Positions 8,314-19,992 of a DNA stretch of 60,000 nucleotides are shown here, in pieces (position 1 is the stretch's first letter; every line of letters begins with the position of its first letter). The position numbers were made by a program, and so were the translations under genes. The stretch is taken from assembly GCF_019431355.1 (NCBI RefSeq), contig NZ_CP080269.1, forward strand, positions 3,497,501 through 3,557,500, read 5' to 3'. Source of the stretch: Paenibacillus sp. R14(2021) (lineage in GTDB: Bacteria > Bacillota > Bacilli > Paenibacillales > Paenibacillaceae). The notes under the pieces were generated by a model. That model was not told where the DNA came from. It did no database searches and worked only from the letters and a program-made list of their open reading frames with translations.

Positions 8314-8682
8314 CTACGCGCGATCCACCAGTTCCAAATAAACCATAGGCGCCGCGTCTCCGCGACGAGGTCCTAGCTTCAAGATACGCGTATAACCGCC
8401 CGGACGCTCCGAATAACGGGTAGCCAGATCAGAGAACAGTTTTTGAATTGCATCCTGCTCACCTGCTGCAATGGACTCACGGCGAACAAACGCTGCAACT
8501 TGACGACGTGCGTGCAAATCACCGCGTTTCGCAAGCGTGATCAGCTTCTCAGCGATTGGACGAAGCTCTTTCGCCTTCGCCTCCGTCGTTTGAATACGCT
8601 CATACAAGAACAAGTCAGTGACGAGATCGCGGAACAATGCTTTCCGGGAGCTAGCGTCACGGCTCAATTTAGAATATGCCAT
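8314..8682 (-). CDS. rplQ: 50S ribosomal protein L17
   Basis: L17 of 122 residues, beginning [20 protein letters not shown] and ending in VYLELVDRA. Last gene of the ribosomal cluster, 48 bases after rpoA, and followed at once by a strong terminator. GGAGGGG precedes the ATG. Confidence 0.98.
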   Translation of the reverse strand: MAYSKLSRDASSRKALFRDLVTDLFLYERIQTTEAKAKELRPIAEKLITLAKRGDLHARRQVAAFVRRESIAAGEQDAIQKLFSDLATRYSERPGGYTRILKLGPRRGDAAPMVYLELVDRA

Positions 8683-8730
8683 CGAAATTCCCCTCCTTAA
8701 ACCAGTCTTACGACCTTAGTCTGTGCTGCA

Positions 8731-9675
8731 CTATTCTTCCATGCGAAGGCCAAGACCGAGTTCTTCCAGCTTCTCTTGAACTTCTTCCAAAGACTTGCGT
8801 CCGAGGTTACGGACTTTCATCATGTCTTCTTCCGTTTTCGTGATCAGCTCTTGAACGGTATTGATTCCTGCACGTTTCAGACAGTTATAAGAACGTACGG
8901 AAAGATCGAGTTCTTCGATCGTCATTTCCAGTACTTTCTCTTTCTTGTCTTCTTCTTTTTCAACCATGATCTCAGCATCTTTCGCTTCGTCTGTCAGACC
9001 GACAAACAGATCCAAATGCTCAGTCAAAATTTTGGCGCCGAGGCTTACAGCCTCTTCCGGACGAATGCTTCCGTCGGTCCAAACTTCAAGTGTGAGTTTA
9101 TCGTAGTTCGTCACTTGACCAACACGAGTATTCTCAACCGTGTAGTTAACACGAGTAATCGGTGTGTAGATCGAATCTACTGGAATAACGCCAATTGGCT
9201 GATCTTCCCGTTTATTGCGATCTGCTTGCACATAACCGCGTCCGCGATTAGCAAATACCCGCATATGGAGCCGTGCACCGGAGGCCAGCGTCGCGATATG
9301 AAGATCTGGGCTTAAAATCTCGACATCGCTGTCTGCGCGAATATCGCCAGCCGTAACGTTGCCATCACCCTCAGCATCAATCTCCAGAACCTTCTCTTCG
9401 TCGGAATGGATTTTCAACGAGAGCCCTTTGAGGTTCAGGATGATTTCAGTTACGTCTTCCATCACACCTGGAACCGTCGAGAACTCGTGAAGAACACCGT
9501 CGATTTGAACAGAGGTTACAGCTGCGCCGGGCAGCGACGACAATAGGATCCTCCGAAGGGAATTTCCAAGCGTCGCTCCGTATCCGCGTTCAAGCGGTTC
9601 AACAACGAAACGCCCGTATGTGCCATCCTCGTTCAGCTCTACGGTTTCGATTTTCGGCTTTTCGATCTCAATCAC
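8731..9675 (-). CDS. rpoA: RNA polymerase alpha subunit
   Basis: Alpha subunit of 314 residues. The N-terminal assembly domain has the [14 protein letters not shown] dimer motif. A flexible acidic/Lys-rich linker follows at about residues 230-248. The C-terminal DNA-binding domain has the two helix-hairpin elements, with [12 protein letters not shown] and [12 protein letters not shown]. It nucleates RNA polymerase assembly, and its C-terminal domain contacts UP elements and regulators. It sits in the alpha operon after rpsK, 126 bases downstream. Confidence 0.99.
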   Translation of the reverse strand: MIEIEKPKIETVELNEDGTYGRFVVEPLERGYGATLGNSLRRILLSSLPGAAVTSVQIDGVLHEFSTVPGVMEDVTEIILNLKGLSLKIHSDEEKVLEIDAEGDGNVTAGDIRADSDVEILSPDLHIATLASGARLHMRVFANRGRGYVQADRNKREDQPIGVIPVDSIYTPITRVNYTVENTRVGQVTNYDKLTLEVWTDGSIRPEEAVSLGAKILTEHLDLFVGLTDEAKDAEIMVEKEEDKKEKVLEMTIEELDLSVRSYNCLKRAGINTVQELITKTEEDMMKVRNLGRKSLEEVQEKLEELGLGLRMEE

Positions 9676-9801
9676 TAATAGTACCCTCCCTCAAAACGTC
9701 GCTCCGTTACCATTATCGCGATTGCAGTCAAATCATGTAGTATGGCAAACCTTCACAACCATTATTCACAAGTTGCAGTAATTTGATACCACAAATTCTG
9801 A

Positions 9802-10197
9802 CTATACGCGACGACGTTTAGGCGGGCGGCATCCGTTGTGCGGAACCGGCGTTACGTCTTTGATCAGGTTAACTTCAAGACCAGCTGCTTGCAGCGAGCG
9901 GATTGCCGCTTCACGGCCAGCGCCTGGGCCTTTAACCATCACTTCAACTGTTTTCATACCATGTTCCATTGCCGCTTTTGCTGCAGATTCAGCAGCCATT
10001 TGAGCTGCGAACGGCGTGCTCTTACGGGAACCTTTAAATCCGAGGTTACCCGAGCTTGCCCAAGAAATCGCATTTCCGTGCGGGTCAGTAATCGTTACGA
10101 TCGTGTTATTGAATGTCGAGCGGATATGCGCTACGCCAGTATCAATATTTTTACGGTCACGACGTTTTGTACGAACCACTTTCTTTGGTTTTGCCAT
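9802..10197 (-). CDS. rpsK: 30S ribosomal protein S11
   Basis: S11 of 131 residues with the [14 protein letters not shown] core and the basic CRPPKRRRV tail. It lies in the small-subunit platform next to the 3' end of 16S rRNA. 18 bases after rpsM, same operon. Confidence 0.98.
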   Translation of the reverse strand: MAKPKKVVRTKRRDRKNIDTGVAHIRSTFNNTIVTITDPHGNAISWASSGNLGFKGSRKSTPFAAQMAAESAAKAAMEHGMKTVEVMVKGPGAGREAAIRSLQAAGLEVNLIKDVTPVPHNGCRPPKRRRV

Positions 10198-10215
10198 TTC
10201 GGTTATCCCCCCTTA

Positions 10216-10584
10216 TTATTTCTTCTTGTTCGCTACAGTCCGGCGTGGACCTTTACGCGTACGAGCATTTGTTTTCGTCCGTTGACCGCGAACCGGAAGA
10301 CCACGACGGTGACGAACACCGCGATAGCAGCCGATTTCGATCAGACGTTTGATGTTAAGCGAAATTTCGCGGCGAAGGTCGCCTTCCACTTTAACAGACT
10401 TGTCAATTGTTTCGCGAAGTTGGCTGACTTCATCTTCCGTTAGATCGCGAACACGAGTATTCTCGTTAATACCGGTTGTGCTCAAGATTTTATCAGCAGT
10501 TGTTCTGCCGATACCGAAGATGTATGTCAGAGCGATGACAACGCGTTTATCACGCGGTAAGTCTACACCAGAAATACGTGCCAT
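10216..10584 (-). CDS. rpsM: 30S ribosomal protein S13
   Basis: S13 of 122 residues, starting [15 protein letters not shown]. It has a helix-two-turn-helix core ([14 protein letters not shown]) and a basic tail that reaches the P site and forms a bridge to the large subunit. 16 bases after rpmJ, with a clear GGAGGG site. Confidence 0.98.
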   Translation of the reverse strand: MARISGVDLPRDKRVVIALTYIFGIGRTTADKILSTTGINENTRVRDLTEDEVSQLRETIDKSVKVEGDLRREISLNIKRLIEIGCYRGVRHRRGLPVRGQRTKTNARTRKGPRRTVANKKK

Positions 10585-10600
10585 GTATCGTTATCCCTCC

Positions 10601-10974
<374 letters not shown>

Positions 10975-10976
10975 AG

Positions 10977-11258
10977 TCAATCTCCTTTCCCTTGCATAGC
11001 CTTCTGAATGGCATAACGCAATTTAGCGTTTGTTACACGGCCGGTTTCCCGCATGCTGTCCGTCACTTCATGACTAACGACCGGCTGCATCAGAAGATGC
11101 AGTACGTTCTTCTTCTTCGATTGATCGAAGCGACGTTTGTCTCCATCAGCTACAAGGACAAAACGTTCATCCAGCAGCTGAACGATAACGGCGTATGAGC
11201 CCTCATCTTTTCCTCGCAGCACCTTTACGACGCGGCCAATCTCCGGCTTATATTCCAA
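10977..11258 (-). CDS. KOW-domain RNA-binding protein (L14e-like)
   Basis: The 93-residue protein opens with a KOW-type motif ([20 protein letters not shown]) and has a basic middle ([14 protein letters not shown]). It resembles the L14e/KOW proteins found between map and infA in Bacillales; ybzG has this position in B. subtilis. The role is not established, and binding to rRNA or ribosomes is inferred. Its stop is two bases from the infA start, so the two are translationally close. Confidence 0.85.
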   Translation of the reverse strand: MEYKPEIGRVVKVLRGKDEGSYAVIVQLLDERFVLVADGDKRRFDQSKKKNVLHLLMQPVVSHEVTDSMRETGRVTNAKLRYAIQKAMQGKGD

Positions 11259-11264
11259 GTGTAC

Positions 11265-12026
11265 TCAACCTGCCTGCTCCCTGGATCGGGTTAAGATTTC
11301 ACAGCCATCCGCCGTTACAGCCACCGTATGCTCGAAGTGAGCGCACCATGATTGATCCTCGGTGACAACTGTCCAATTATCCGCCAGTGTACGCACATAC
11401 CGCTCACCGATGTTAACCATCGGTTCAATCGCCAGCACCATTCCTGGCTTCAGACGATGTCCGCGATCAGCTAATCCGTAGTTAGGAATTTGCGGTTCTT
11501 CATGAAGATCAGAACCAATCCCATGACCGCAATAATCCCGAACAACCGAGAAGCCGGCAGCTTCGATCACTTGTTGTATCGCATGCGAGACGGTAAACAA
11601 GCGAACCTCCGGTTTCACGAGTGCGAGCCCCGCATAAAGTGACTGTTCTGTAATGTCGAGCAGTCGCTGCGCCTCTTCACTGATCCGGCCCACGCCGTAG
11701 GTCCATGCCGAATCGCCATGATAACCTTCGTACTGTGCACCAATATCAATACTGATAATGTCGCCATCATTCAGAATTCGCGATCCCGGTATACCGTGTA
11801 CCAGCTCATTGTTCACAGAAGCGCAAATGCTGGCAGGAAAATCATTGTACCCTTTAAAAGAAGGTGTTGCATGCTGGCTGCGAATGTAGGTTTCAGCAAT
11901 ATCGTCCAATTCCTTAGTCGTCACGCCCGGTCGAACCGCTGCTTTAAGCAAACGATGCGTGTCCGCTACAATGCGTCCAGCTTCTCTCATATATTGCAAT
12001 TCCGCTTCGGATTTGCATATGATCAT
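11265..12026 (-). CDS. map: Methionine aminopeptidase, type I
   Basis: Removes the initiator Met from nascent proteins. The 253-residue pita-bread fold shows the metal ligands: Asp in [17 protein letters not shown] (two Asp), His in YCGHGIG, Glu in AIEPMVN and Glu near the C-terminus in FEHTVAVT. Its ATG overlaps the adk stop in an ATGA junction (12023-12026), so the genes are probably translationally coupled. Confidence 0.97.
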   Translation of the reverse strand: MIICKSEAELQYMREAGRIVADTHRLLKAAVRPGVTTKELDDIAETYIRSQHATPSFKGYNDFPASICASVNNELVHGIPGSRILNDGDIISIDIGAQYEGYHGDSAWTYGVGRISEEAQRLLDITEQSLYAGLALVKPEVRLFTVSHAIQQVIEAAGFSVVRDYCGHGIGSDLHEEPQIPNYGLADRGHRLKPGMVLAIEPMVNIGERYVRTLADNWTVVTEDQSWCAHFEHTVAVTADGCEILTRSREQAG

Positions 12027-12676
12027 TCCGCAGATCCCCGTAGGCAGCTTACGATGTCCGCTGTAACTTCATCGATTTCTTTCTCGCCGTCTACCTCGCA
12101 CAAAACCGCTTTGCTTGTGTAGTAATCGAGCAATGGAGCCGTTTTGGAGATGTATTCGTCAAGACGCGTGCCTACTTTCGCTTCCGTATCGTCTGACCGC
12201 TGATACAGCTCGCCGCCGCATTTATCACAAACGCCCTCTAGCTTAGGCGGGTTGAACATGACGTGGTAAGTGGAGCCGCATGATTTACAAATGCGGCGAC
12301 CGGTCAGACGCGCAAGCAGCAGACCGCGGTCAACCTTCAAGTTAACAACGTGATCGATACTGCGTCCCATTTCAGCCAACATTCCATCCAGTGCTTCTGC
12401 TTGCTGCAGCGTGCGCGGAAAACCATCGAGCAGGAAGCCGCCGTTGCAATCCTCAAGCTGAAGGCGTTCACGAACGATGCCGTTCGTGATTTCATCGGGA
12501 ACAAGAAGACCTTGATCTACGAATTCTTTCGCCTTCAAACCAAGTGCTGTGCCTTGCTTCATTGCCAAACGGAAAGCGTCGCCCGTCGAAATGTGCGGAA
12601 CTTTGAAAGTATCCACAATACGTTCCGCCTGCGTGCCTTTTCCGGCTCCTGGTGGGCCCATGAATAAGATGTTCAT
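12023..12676 (-). CDS. adk: Adenylate kinase
   Basis: Interconverts ATP, AMP and ADP. 217 residues with the P-loop GPPGAGKGT at the N-terminus and the AMP-site DGFPRT. The long LID domain carries a four-Cys zinc site (C-K-S-C and C-D-K-C), typical of Gram-positive adenylate kinases. ATG 12676 is chosen because [10 protein letters not shown] is the conserved N-terminus and GAGGAA is nine bases upstream; the frame runs to 12700. It lies after secY, as in other Bacillota. Confidence 0.97.
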   Translation of the reverse strand: MNILFMGPPGAGKGTQAERIVDTFKVPHISTGDAFRLAMKQGTALGLKAKEFVDQGLLVPDEITNGIVRERLQLEDCNGGFLLDGFPRTLQQAEALDGMLAEMGRSIDHVVNLKVDRGLLLARLTGRRICKSCGSTYHVMFNPPKLEGVCDKCGGELYQRSDDTEAKVGTRLDEYISKTAPLLDYYTSKAVLCEVDGEKEIDEVTADIVSCLRGSAE

Positions 12677-12762
12677 TAGCGTGTTCCTCGCTTTAAACAT
12701 AATAGGCTCGGCCGGGTTCCGCCACCTGCAAGATGCTCGGAATCCCGCTTTCGAACCTATTG

Positions 12763-14064
12763 TTATTTATTGATAAACCCTTTGTAGTGGCGTTTAATCA
12801 GCTGCGTTTCGATCTGCTTCATCGTATCCAGTCCAACACCGATTACAATGAGCAGCGAAGTGCCGCCCAACTGCACATCACGTGGCAAACCAGCAAGCGA
12901 TCCGAAAAGCACCGGCAGGATCGAGATAACCGATAGGAAAATCGCTCCGCTGAGTGTGATCCGCGACATGACGCGTGTAATGTAAGAAGAGGTCGGTTTG
13001 CCTGGGCGAACACCCGGGATGTAACCGCCATTCTTCTTCATTTGATCAGCCATCTGCACCGGATTGATTTGCACGAACGTGTAGAAGAATGTGAACGCAA
13101 CAATCAAAATCACGTAGAGGACCATGCCAAGTGGCTTGTCGTACCACAAATGTTCTTGAGTCCATCGCGCCCATGAGTGAGTCGACCAGAAATTCGCAAT
13201 CGTAATCGGAAAGGTCAGCAGCGATACCGCGAAGATGACCGGGATAACGCCTGCTCCGTTTACTTTCAGCGGAATGTGAGTCGATTGACCACCGTACATT
13301 TTCCGACCAACGACGCGTTTAGCGTACTGGACCGGAATTTTGCGAATCCCCTGTTGAACGAATATGACGCCAACAATGATCGCGATGATTGCTATCACGA
13401 TAGCAACCACCTTCACGATACCAAGGAAAAGCGCATCGCCCGCATCAACAAATTCTTGCGAGTAGATCGAACGAATGTGAGCTGGAATTCTTGCTACGAT
13501 ACCGGCAAAGATCAGGATCGAAATCCCGTTGCCGATGCCTCTCTCCGTGATTTGCTCACCGAGCCACATGAGGAAGGCAGTTCCTGCGGTAAGAATTATC
13601 GCAATCATGATATAATCCGTTACCGTTGCACCAGGAATCATATCGTACGAATATTGCCGGTTAAACCCGATTGCCGTACCGAAGCCTTGGACCAACCCAA
13701 GAATAATCGTGCCGTAACGGGTGATCTGCGCAAGTTTACGTTTTCCGTTCTCGCCTTCCTTCGCCCATTCGGCGAATTTCGGGATAACGTCCATCGACAG
13801 CAGCTGTACGATGATAGATGAGGTGATGTAGGGCATGATCCCAATCGCAAAGATTGAGAACTGAAACAGCGCCCCACCTGAAAACGTATTAAGCAAACCA
13901 AACAATTCAGAACCGGCCTGGTTTGTCTGTGTGAAAACATCTTTGTTGACTCCTGGAACCGGGATAAAGGACCCGATCCGGTAAACCAATAAGATGAACA
14001 GGGTAAACAGGATCCGCTTGCGAAGATCTTCCACTTTCCAAATGTTGGACACGGTCTTGAACAA
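12763..14064 (-). CDS. secY: Preprotein translocase channel subunit SecY
   Basis: The 433-residue channel protein with about ten transmembrane helices begins [25 protein letters not shown] and the plug region follow the first helix, and the cytoplasmic loops [12 protein letters not shown] and GVRPGKPT are the ribosome/SecA contact loops. It works with SecE, encoded at 40.4 kb, and SecG, not in the window. It directly abuts rplO (stop and start adjacent). Confidence 0.98.
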   Translation of the reverse strand: MFKTVSNIWKVEDLRKRILFTLFILLVYRIGSFIPVPGVNKDVFTQTNQAGSELFGLLNTFSGGALFQFSIFAIGIMPYITSSIIVQLLSMDVIPKFAEWAKEGENGKRKLAQITRYGTIILGLVQGFGTAIGFNRQYSYDMIPGATVTDYIMIAIILTAGTAFLMWLGEQITERGIGNGISILIFAGIVARIPAHIRSIYSQEFVDAGDALFLGIVKVVAIVIAIIAIIVGVIFVQQGIRKIPVQYAKRVVGRKMYGGQSTHIPLKVNGAGVIPVIFAVSLLTFPITIANFWSTHSWARWTQEHLWYDKPLGMVLYVILIVAFTFFYTFVQINPVQMADQMKKNGGYIPGVRPGKPTSSYITRVMSRITLSGAIFLSVISILPVLFGSLAGLPRDVQLGGTSLLIVIGVGLDTMKQIETQLIKRHYKGFINK

Positions 14065-14505
14065 TTAGATCACCTCGGTTTTACCGCCGGCAGCCTGGAT
14101 TTTCTCTACCGCAGATTGAGAGAACTTGCTTGCTTTTACCGTAAGTTGAACCGTGATTTCGCCGTTGCCCAAAACTTTAATACCGCTTTGTGGGTTTTTG
14201 ACGATACCTTGCTCCATCAACAGCTCAGGTGTTACCTCTGTGCCAGCTGCGAAGCTGTTCAACTCATCGATGTTCACAATCGCATACTCTTTACGGAACG
14301 GGTTGTTAAAGCCGCGCTTAGGCAAACGACGGTACAATGGATTTTGACCGCCCTCGAATCCTGGGCGAACGCCGCCGCCGGAACGAGCATTTTGACCTTT
14401 GTGACCGCGACCTGAAGTCTTGCCGTTGCCGCTACCGATACCGCGGCCAACGCGGAAGCCCTCTTTACGGGAACCCGGTGCTGGTTTGAGATCATGCAAT
14501 TTCAT
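14065..14505 (-). CDS. rplO: 50S ribosomal protein L15
   Basis: L15 of 146 residues, [16 protein letters not shown] with the Gly/Arg-rich extension [15 protein letters not shown] that penetrates the rRNA core. ATG 14505 matches homologues; a GTG at 14517 in the same frame falls inside the AAGGAGGTG site. Followed directly by secY. Confidence 0.97.
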   Translation of the reverse strand: MKLHDLKPAPGSRKEGFRVGRGIGSGNGKTSGRGHKGQNARSGGGVRPGFEGGQNPLYRRLPKRGFNNPFRKEYAIVNIDELNSFAAGTEVTPELLMEQGIVKNPQSGIKVLGNGEITVQLTVKASKFSQSAVEKIQAAGGKTEVI

Positions 14506-14622
14506 CGTACGTTGCACCTCCTTAAAGTTTGCGTTACCTTCTGTCGAGCTTGCTTGATGTCAGCAAACTCATCGGGAAAGCACACTGATTCTTCATTCAT
14601 TACTTCCGCCCTGAATGGCGAT

Positions 14623-14808
14623 TTATGCTTGTACTTCTTCAACTTTAACCAAGTGGCTGACACTTGTGATCATGCCGCGGATAGCCGGGCTGTCGCTGTG
14701 GACAACCGATTGACGAATTTTGCGAAGACCAAGCGTAGCAACAGTCGCACGCTGCTTCTCGTTGCGACCAATCAGGCTGCGAACGAGGGTGATTTGCAAT
14801 TTTGCCAT
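14623..14808 (-). CDS. rpmD: 50S ribosomal protein L30
   Basis: The short 61-residue bacterial L30, starting [15 protein letters not shown] and ending in VKVEEVQA. 13 bases after rpsE. A 117-base gap to rplO follows, in which I see no gene. Confidence 0.97.
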   Translation of the reverse strand: MAKLQITLVRSLIGRNEKQRATVATLGLRKIRQSVVHSDSPAIRGMITSVSHLVKVEEVQA

Positions 14809-14821
14809 CGTATTCTCCTCC

Positions 14822-15319
14822 TTAGCCCAAAAGCTCTTTTACAGTTTTTCCACGAAGTTTAGCAACGTCTTCGGCACGTTTCAGACGGGAAAGTCCTTCA
14901 AGTGTCGCGTTAACCATATTCATGGAGTTCGAAGAGCCAAGCGATTTAGTCAGAATGTCACCCACACCAGCAAGCTCAAGAACTGCGCGAACAGGTCCGC
15001 CTGCGATTACTCCAGTACCTTCGGAAGCTGGTTTAAGCAATACACGGCCAGCGCCGAAATGTCCAAGTACTTGATGTGGAATTGTCGTTTTTACGAGTGG
15101 AACATGGATCAGGTTCTTCTTAGCATCTTCAATACCTTTGCGAATCGCATCTGGTACTTCGCCAGCTTTACCGATCCCTGCGCCAACGTATCCTTTACCG
15201 TCGCCTACAACTACCAGCGCGCTGAAGCTAAAACGGCGTCCGCCTTTTACTACTTTAGCTACGCGGTTGATTTGAACTACCTTCTCAGTTAGTTCCAACG
15301 AGTTTGGATCAATACGCAA
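14822..15319 (-). CDS. rpsE: 30S ribosomal protein S5
   Basis: S5 of 165 residues with the double-stranded RNA-binding N-terminal domain ([14 protein letters not shown]) and the C-terminal domain ([19 protein letters not shown]). It shapes decoding accuracy. The start is TTG at 15319, with GGAGG nine bases before it; the next in-frame ATG would cut off the conserved N-terminus. The spectinomycin-contact loop KVVKGGRRF looks wild type. Confidence 0.96.
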   Translation of the reverse strand: MRIDPNSLELTEKVVQINRVAKVVKGGRRFSFSALVVVGDGKGYVGAGIGKAGEVPDAIRKGIEDAKKNLIHVPLVKTTIPHQVLGHFGAGRVLLKPASEGTGVIAGGPVRAVLELAGVGDILTKSLGSSNSMNMVNATLEGLSRLKRAEDVAKLRGKTVKELLG

Positions 15320-15350
15320 GTCGATTTACCTCCTTCATAAGTATTATCGA

Positions 15351-15719
15351 TTAGAATTCAAGGCCTGCTTCGCGAGCTGCATCGGCCAATGCTTGAATTC
15401 TTCCGTGGTACAAGTATCCTCCGCGGTCAAATACGATTTTGTCTACGCCTTTCGCTTTCGCGCGAGCTGCGATGACTTCACCGATTTTACGAGCAGCTTC
15501 AATGTTGCCGCCGTTGCTGAACTGTTCTGCGACTTCTTTATCTACAGTCGATGCAGATGCAACCGTTACGCCTAGAACATCATCAATCAGTTGTGCATAG
15601 ATGTGCTTGGAGGAACGGAATACAGAGAGACGCGGACGCTGCGTAGTTCCGTTGATTTTCTTACGAACACGCAGGTGACGTTTGTGACGTGCTTTGTTTT
15701 TATCGCTTTTTGTAATCAT
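15351..15719 (-). CDS. rplR: 50S ribosomal protein L18
   Basis: L18 of 122 residues with a very basic N-terminus ([18 protein letters not shown]). The [14 protein letters not shown] strand binds 5S rRNA together with L5. 31 bases before rpsE. Confidence 0.97.
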   Translation of the reverse strand: MITKSDKNKARHKRHLRVRKKINGTTQRPRLSVFRSSKHIYAQLIDDVLGVTVASASTVDKEVAEQFSNGGNIEAARKIGEVIAARAKAKGVDKIVFDRGGYLYHGRIQALADAAREAGLEF

Positions 15720-15782
15720 TCATTGTACACTCCTTTCTTTCTGTCTTACGATGCTATACCGTTAAGCGGCCCGATGGGCTGC

Positions 15783-16325
15783 TTATTTCTTCTTACCAGC
15801 TTTACCTTCTTTACGAAGGATACGCTCGCCTTCATACTTGATCCCTTTACCTTTATACGGCTCAGGTTCGCGTACGGAGCGGATCTTCGCAGCAGTTGCA
15901 CCAACGAGTTCTTTGTCGATGCCTTTAACGATGATTTTCGTATTCGAAGGAACTTCGAATTCGATGCCGCTCTCAGGCGTGATTTCAACTGGGTGAGAGT
16001 AACCAACGTTAAGTACGATTTTCTCGCCAGTTTTGTTTGCGCGGTAACCAACGCCTACAAGCTCAAGGTTTTTTGCAAAACCTTCAGTTACACCGCTAAC
16101 CATGTTAGCGATGACGCTGCGAGTTGTACCGTGCAGGGAGCGGTGAAGTTTATTGTCAGAAGGACGCTCAATTGTAATCACGCTGTCCGCTACAACCACT
16201 TTCATATCCTTGTGGATGCCGCGGCTTAGTGTACCCTTAGGTCCTTTAACTGTGATGAAGCTGTTGTCCAAGTCGATGTTAACGCCAGCAGGCACTTGGA
16301 TCGGTTTACGGCCAATACGAGACAT
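15783..16325 (-). CDS. rplF: 50S ribosomal protein L6
   Basis: L6 of 180 residues, built from two related domains. The start is [15 protein letters not shown], and the conserved C-terminal motif [14 protein letters not shown] lies near the factor-binding site. AGGTG precedes the ATG. The lysine-rich AGKAGKKK tail is normal. Confidence 0.98.
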   Translation of the reverse strand: MSRIGRKPIQVPAGVNIDLDNSFITVKGPKGTLSRGIHKDMKVVVADSVITIERPSDNKLHRSLHGTTRSVIANMVSGVTEGFAKNLELVGVGYRANKTGEKIVLNVGYSHPVEITPESGIEFEVPSNTKIIVKGIDKELVGATAAKIRSVREPEPYKGKGIKYEGERILRKEGKAGKKK

Positions 16326-16355
16326 TGTTACACCTCCAATCGTTGTGACGGTTAA

Positions 16356-16754
16356 TTACCAAACGTAGCAGACTACTTCGCCGCCGGATTTCTGTTGGCG
16401 AGCTTCTTTATCAGTCATAATGCCTTGTGACGTGGAAATGATAGCCATTCCCAGGCCGCCAAGCACGCGAGGCACTTCAGTGCTCTTCGTGTAAACGCGC
16501 AGACCCGGTTTGCTGATGCGTTTCAGCCCCGTAATTACACGCTCTTGGTTCGGGCCGTATTTCAAGAAAATACGGATCATCCCTTGTTTGTTATCTTCGA
16601 TATACTCGGCATCGCGGATAAAGCCCTCGCGTTTCAAAATTTCAGCGATTTGCTTCTTTACTTTCGAAGCAGGCATTTCTACGGTCTCATGACGCACAAC
16701 GTTAGCGTTGCGAATGCGTGTAAGCATATCTGCGATCGGATCAGACATAACCAT
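16356..16754 (-). CDS. rpsH: 30S ribosomal protein S8
   Basis: S8 of 132 residues ([17 protein letters not shown]...). The C-terminal [12 protein letters not shown] segment binds 16S helix 21. ATG 16754 has GGAGG eight bases upstream, and M3 at 16748 is the alternative. The translation length equals the B. subtilis protein. Confidence 0.97.
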   Translation of the reverse strand: MVMSDPIADMLTRIRNANVVRHETVEMPASKVKKQIAEILKREGFIRDAEYIEDNKQGMIRIFLKYGPNQERVITGLKRISKPGLRVYTKSTEVPRVLGGLGMAIISTSQGIMTDKEARQQKSGGEVVCYVW

Positions 16755-16784
16755 TGTGTAAACCTCCTTCCCGAACTAGGCTGA

Positions 16785-16970
16785 TTACCAGCTTGCTTTT
16801 TTAACGCCAGGTATCTGGCCTTTGTATGCTAATTCACGGAAACAAATCCGGCAAATTTTGAACTTTTGCAAAACGGAATGCGGACGACCGCAACGTTCGC
16901 AGCGTGTATAAGCCTGCACTTTGAATTTAGGAGCACGTTGCTGCTTTACCTTCATCGAAGTTTTTGCCAC
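16785..16970 (-). CDS. rpsZ: 30S ribosomal protein S14, zinc-binding type (S14Z)
   Basis: The short 61-residue S14 with the zinc pairs C-E-R-C and C-R-I-C. This C+ form depends on zinc. Any zinc-free long paralogue would be elsewhere. It lies between rplE and rpsH, as expected. Confidence 0.97.
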   Translation of the reverse strand: MAKTSMKVKQQRAPKFKVQAYTRCERCGRPHSVLQKFKICRICFRELAYKGQIPGVKKASW

Positions 16971-16992
16971 TTGGTATTACACCTCCTGTGGA

Positions 16993-17535
16993 TTACTTCG
17001 TAAACGGCATGCCCAATTGGGTCAGCAGTTCACGAGCTTCTTCGTCCGATTTTGCCGTCGTGACGATGACGACGTCCATACCACGCACTTTATCCACTTT
17101 ATCGTACTCGATCTCCGGGAAGATCAATTGCTCTTTCAAGCCGAGTGTGTAGTTACCACGACCGTCGAACGCTTTGTTCGAAACGCCGCGGAAGTCGCGT
17201 ACGCGTGGAAGAGTGACGTTGAACAGTTTATCAAGGAAGTAGTACATACGCTCGCCGCGCAGTGTTACTTTAACCCCGATAGGCATATTCTCGCGAAGTT
17301 TGAAACCAGCGATCGATTTTTTGGAGCGAGTTACAACCGGTTTTTGACCAGAAATCAGACGCATATCTTCAACAGCAGTATCGAGTACTTTGGAGTTGGA
17401 AACAGCTTCACCAACACCCATGTTGATTACGACTTTCTCGATTTTCGGTACTTGCATAACCGATGTATAGTTGAACTTCTGCATCAGAGCAGGAGTGATT
17501 TCATTCAGGAAACGATCTTTCATTCTTGCTGCCAT
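16993..17535 (-). CDS. rplE: 50S ribosomal protein L5
   Basis: 5S rRNA-binding protein of the central protuberance. It is 180 residues with [14 protein letters not shown] and [16 protein letters not shown] signatures. AAGGAGG precedes the ATG. 22 bases before rpsZ and 31 bases after rplX. Confidence 0.98.
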   Translation of the reverse strand: MAARMKDRFLNEITPALMQKFNYTSVMQVPKIEKVVINMGVGEAVSNSKVLDTAVEDMRLISGQKPVVTRSKKSIAGFKLRENMPIGVKVTLRGERMYYFLDKLFNVTLPRVRDFRGVSNKAFDGRGNYTLGLKEQLIFPEIEYDKVDKVRGMDVVIVTTAKSDEEARELLTQLGMPFTK

Positions 17536-17566
17536 CTAACGTGAACCTCCTTTCCGTATCGGTCAA

Positions 17567-17920
17567 TTAATCAATTACCTCGCCGGATTTCTTAGCGATC
17601 CGGACTTTTTTGCCGTTATCCAGCACTTTGTATCCGATACGCGTTACTTTACCGCTCTTCGGATCGATGTGCATAACGTTAGAAACGTGAATCGCCGCTT
17701 CTTGCTCAATAATGCCGCCTTGCGGATTAGTTTGCGAAGGACGAGTATGTTTCTTCACCATATTGACGCCTTCAATCAGAACGCGGTTTTGACGCGGATA
17801 CGCAGCAATAACGCGGCCTTTTTTGCCTTTGTCTTTGCCTGTGATGACCATAACCGTGTCATCTTTCTTCACGTGCAATTTATTGTTATGAGATTCCAAC
17901 ACTTTTTTCAACCGTGGCAT
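17567..17920 (-). CDS. rplX: 50S ribosomal protein L24
   Basis: L24 of 117 residues, an assembly-initiator protein. A KOW motif ([19 protein letters not shown]) near residue 25 is followed by [14 protein letters not shown]. There is a good GGAGG site before ATG 17920. The Lys-rich start [16 protein letters not shown] is slightly longer than in B. subtilis. Confidence 0.97.
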   Translation of the reverse strand: MPRLKKVLESHNNKLHVKKDDTVMVITGKDKGKKGRVIAAYPRQNRVLIEGVNMVKKHTRPSQTNPQGGIIEQEAAIHVSNVMHIDPKSGKVTRIGYKVLDNGKKVRIAKKSGEVID

Positions 17921-17965
17921 GAGTTACACCTCCTGCGTGCTTGCGCCGAATGCGCAAAGTACTTT

Positions 17966-18334
17966 TTAGATAACTTCCGGAGCAAGCGATACGATTTTCA
18001 TGAAGTCACGGTCGCGAAGTTCACGAGCAACTGGTCCGAAAATACGTGTGCCGCGCGGGCTTTTGTCTTCTTTTACGATAACAGCTGCATTTTCATCAAA
18101 TGCGATGTAAGAACCGTCTTTACGGCGAACCGCACGTTTCGTACGAACGATAACCGCTTTTACTACATCACCTTTTTTGACAACGCCACCAGGTGTTGCT
18201 TGTTTTACGGAGCAAACGATCAAATCGCCGATATGGCCAACACGACGTCCAGTACCACCGAGCACACGAATGCACATCAGTTCTTTCGCGCCAGAGTTGT
18301 CAGCAACAGCTAAACGTGTAAATGGTTGAATCAT
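17966..18334 (-). CDS. rplN: 50S ribosomal protein L14
   Basis: L14 of 122 residues, [20 protein letters not shown]. It sits at the subunit interface, where RsfS docks. The C-terminal [14 protein letters not shown] is standard. 45 bases before rplX. Confidence 0.98.
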   Translation of the reverse strand: MIQPFTRLAVADNSGAKELMCIRVLGGTGRRVGHIGDLIVCSVKQATPGGVVKKGDVVKAVIVRTKRAVRRKDGSYIAFDENAAVIVKEDKSPRGTRIFGPVARELRDRDFMKIVSLAPEVI

Positions 18335-18377
18335 TTCAACGTCCTCCTTTCGAGAAAATGCTTATCAATAAGCATTC

Positions 18378-18641
18378 TTACAAAATAACAGCAGATTCAA
18401 CGATTTCGACCAGGCGGAACCGTTTGTCTTTCGATAACGGGCGTGTTTCCATAACTTTAACAATGTCGCCGATTTTGGCTGTATTGTTTTCGTCATGAGC
18501 CTTGAATTTTTTCGTATATTTAATACGTTTGTGGTACAGTTCGTGCTTTTTGTACGTTTCAATCGCAACTACGATTGTTTTGTCCATTTTGTCGCTCACG
18601 ACTTTACCGATTTGAACTTTGCGGGCATTACGTTCGCTCAT
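18378..18641 (-). CDS. rpsQ: 30S ribosomal protein S17
   Basis: OB-fold S17 of 87 residues with the typical [12 protein letters not shown] strand. The frame runs to 18662, but AAGGAGG is six bases before ATG 18641 and homologues begin MSERN. It binds the 5' domain of 16S rRNA early in assembly. Confidence 0.96.
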   Translation of the reverse strand: MSERNARKVQIGKVVSDKMDKTIVVAIETYKKHELYHKRIKYTKKFKAHDENNTAKIGDIVKVMETRPLSKDKRFRLVEIVESAVIL

Positions 18642-18689
18642 GTTCATCCTCCTTCCACACATTCGTTATTCGTCACGGACGATCGCAGA

Positions 18690-18890
18690 CTAGCTGCTAA
18701 TTCCGAGTTCTCTTTCACGAAGAACGGTTTTGGCACGAGCTATATCCTTACGAACATCACGGATACGAGTTGGGTTTTCCAGTTGGCCGGTAGCCAATTG
18801 AAAACGAAGGTTGAATAGCTCTTCTTTGAATCCAGCGACTTTTTGTTCGAGTTCAACAGAGGTAAGGTTGCGGAAATCAGTTGCTTTCAT
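18690..18890 (-). CDS. rpmC: 50S ribosomal protein L29
   Basis: L29 of 66 residues, a two-helix protein (LKATDF-like start, then [20 protein letters not shown]). It lies at the exit-tunnel rim near the trigger-factor and SRP docking site. ATG 18890 overlaps the last 14 bases of rplP, so the two are likely translationally coupled. GGTGG lies eight bases upstream. Confidence 0.95.
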   Translation of the reverse strand: MKATDFRNLTSVELEQKVAGFKEELFNLRFQLATGQLENPTRIRDVRKDIARAKTVLRERELGISS

Positions 18891-19314
18891 TTGCTTCACC
18901 ACCCACTTCTTCGCGTTTCACGAACTTCGTTTTAACTGGCAGTTTGTGTGCTGCAAGACGCATTGCTTCACGAGCGATCTCTTCAGATACGCCAGCAAGC
19001 TCGAACATGATTTTGCCCGGTTTAACGACTGCAACCCATTTCTCAACGTTACCTTTACCGCTACCCATCCGAACTTCAAGAGGCTTTTGAGTAATTGGCT
19101 TCGCTGGGAATATCTTAATCCAAACTTTACCACCACGTTTAATGTAACGAGTCATCGCGATACGCGCTGCTTCGATCTGACGGTTTGTGATCCACGAAGG
19201 CTCAAGTGCTTGCAAACCGTATTCGCCAAAAGCTACCTCAGTACCGCCTTTAGCGTTACCTTTCATATGACCACGTTGTTGCTTACGATGTTTGACACGT
19301 TTTGGGACCAACAT
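18877..19314 (-). CDS. rplP: 50S ribosomal protein L16
   Basis: L16 of 145 residues ([19 protein letters not shown]). It binds near the A-site tRNA elbow and helps form the peptidyl transferase centre. The [19 protein letters not shown] loop is intact. Starts two bases after the rpsC stop. Confidence 0.98.
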   Translation of the reverse strand: MLVPKRVKHRKQQRGHMKGNAKGGTEVAFGEYGLQALEPSWITNRQIEAARIAMTRYIKRGGKVWIKIFPAKPITQKPLEVRMGSGKGNVEKWVAVVKPGKIMFELAGVSEEIAREAMRLAAHKLPVKTKFVKREEVGGEANESN

Positions 19315-19316
19315 GA

Positions 19317-19979
19317 TTAGTTGCCTCCTTCCTGTGGAGCTTTCTTCTTAGTCGGAAGGATTTCGCCGCGATAGATCCATACTTTAACGCCAATACGGCC
19401 GTAAGTAGTATGCGCTTCTGCTGTTCCATAGTCGATATCCGCACGTAGCGTATGAAGAGGAACAGTTCCTTCGCTATAGCCTTCCTGACGAGCAATCTCA
19501 GCGCCGCCCAAACGACCGCTAACGGCTGTTTTGATGCCTTTCGCGCCCGAACGGATTGTACGTTGGATGGATTGCTTCATTGCACGACGGAACGAAATCC
19601 GACGTTCAAGTTGTTGTGCAATGCTTTCAGCAACGAGGATGGCATCCAGTTCTGGATGTTTAATCTCGGAGATGTTGATATGCACTTTTTTGCCTTTAGC
19701 GATCTTGGAAAGTTCGGAACGAAGGTTTTCAACCTCGGAGCCGCCTTTACCAATAACCATACCAGGCTTAGCTGTATGGATCGTAACGTTAACACGGTTT
19801 GCTGCACGTTCGATTTCGAACTTGGAAACAGCCGCATCTTTCAACTTGTTTTTAAGGTGCTCACGGATCTTAACATCTTCCATAAGCAAGTCGCCGAAGT
19901 CTTTACCTGCGTACCATTTGGATTCCCAATCACGGATAACTCCGATACGCAAACCGACCGGGTTTACTTTTTGTCCCAC
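19317..19979 (-). CDS. rpsC: 30S ribosomal protein S3
   Basis: S3 of 220 residues, starting [20 protein letters not shown]. The KH domain has the [10 protein letters not shown] loop, and the C-terminal [20 protein letters not shown] part lines the mRNA entry tunnel. The basic tail is short. 13 bases after rplV. Confidence 0.98.
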   Translation of the reverse strand: MGQKVNPVGLRIGVIRDWESKWYAGKDFGDLLMEDVKIREHLKNKLKDAAVSKFEIERAANRVNVTIHTAKPGMVIGKGGSEVENLRSELSKIAKGKKVHINISEIKHPELDAILVAESIAQQLERRISFRRAMKQSIQRTIRSGAKGIKTAVSGRLGGAEIARQEGYSEGTVPLHTLRADIDYGTAEAHTTYGRIGVKVWIYRGEILPTKKKAPQEGGN

Positions 19980-19992
19980 ACGTTGTCCCTCC

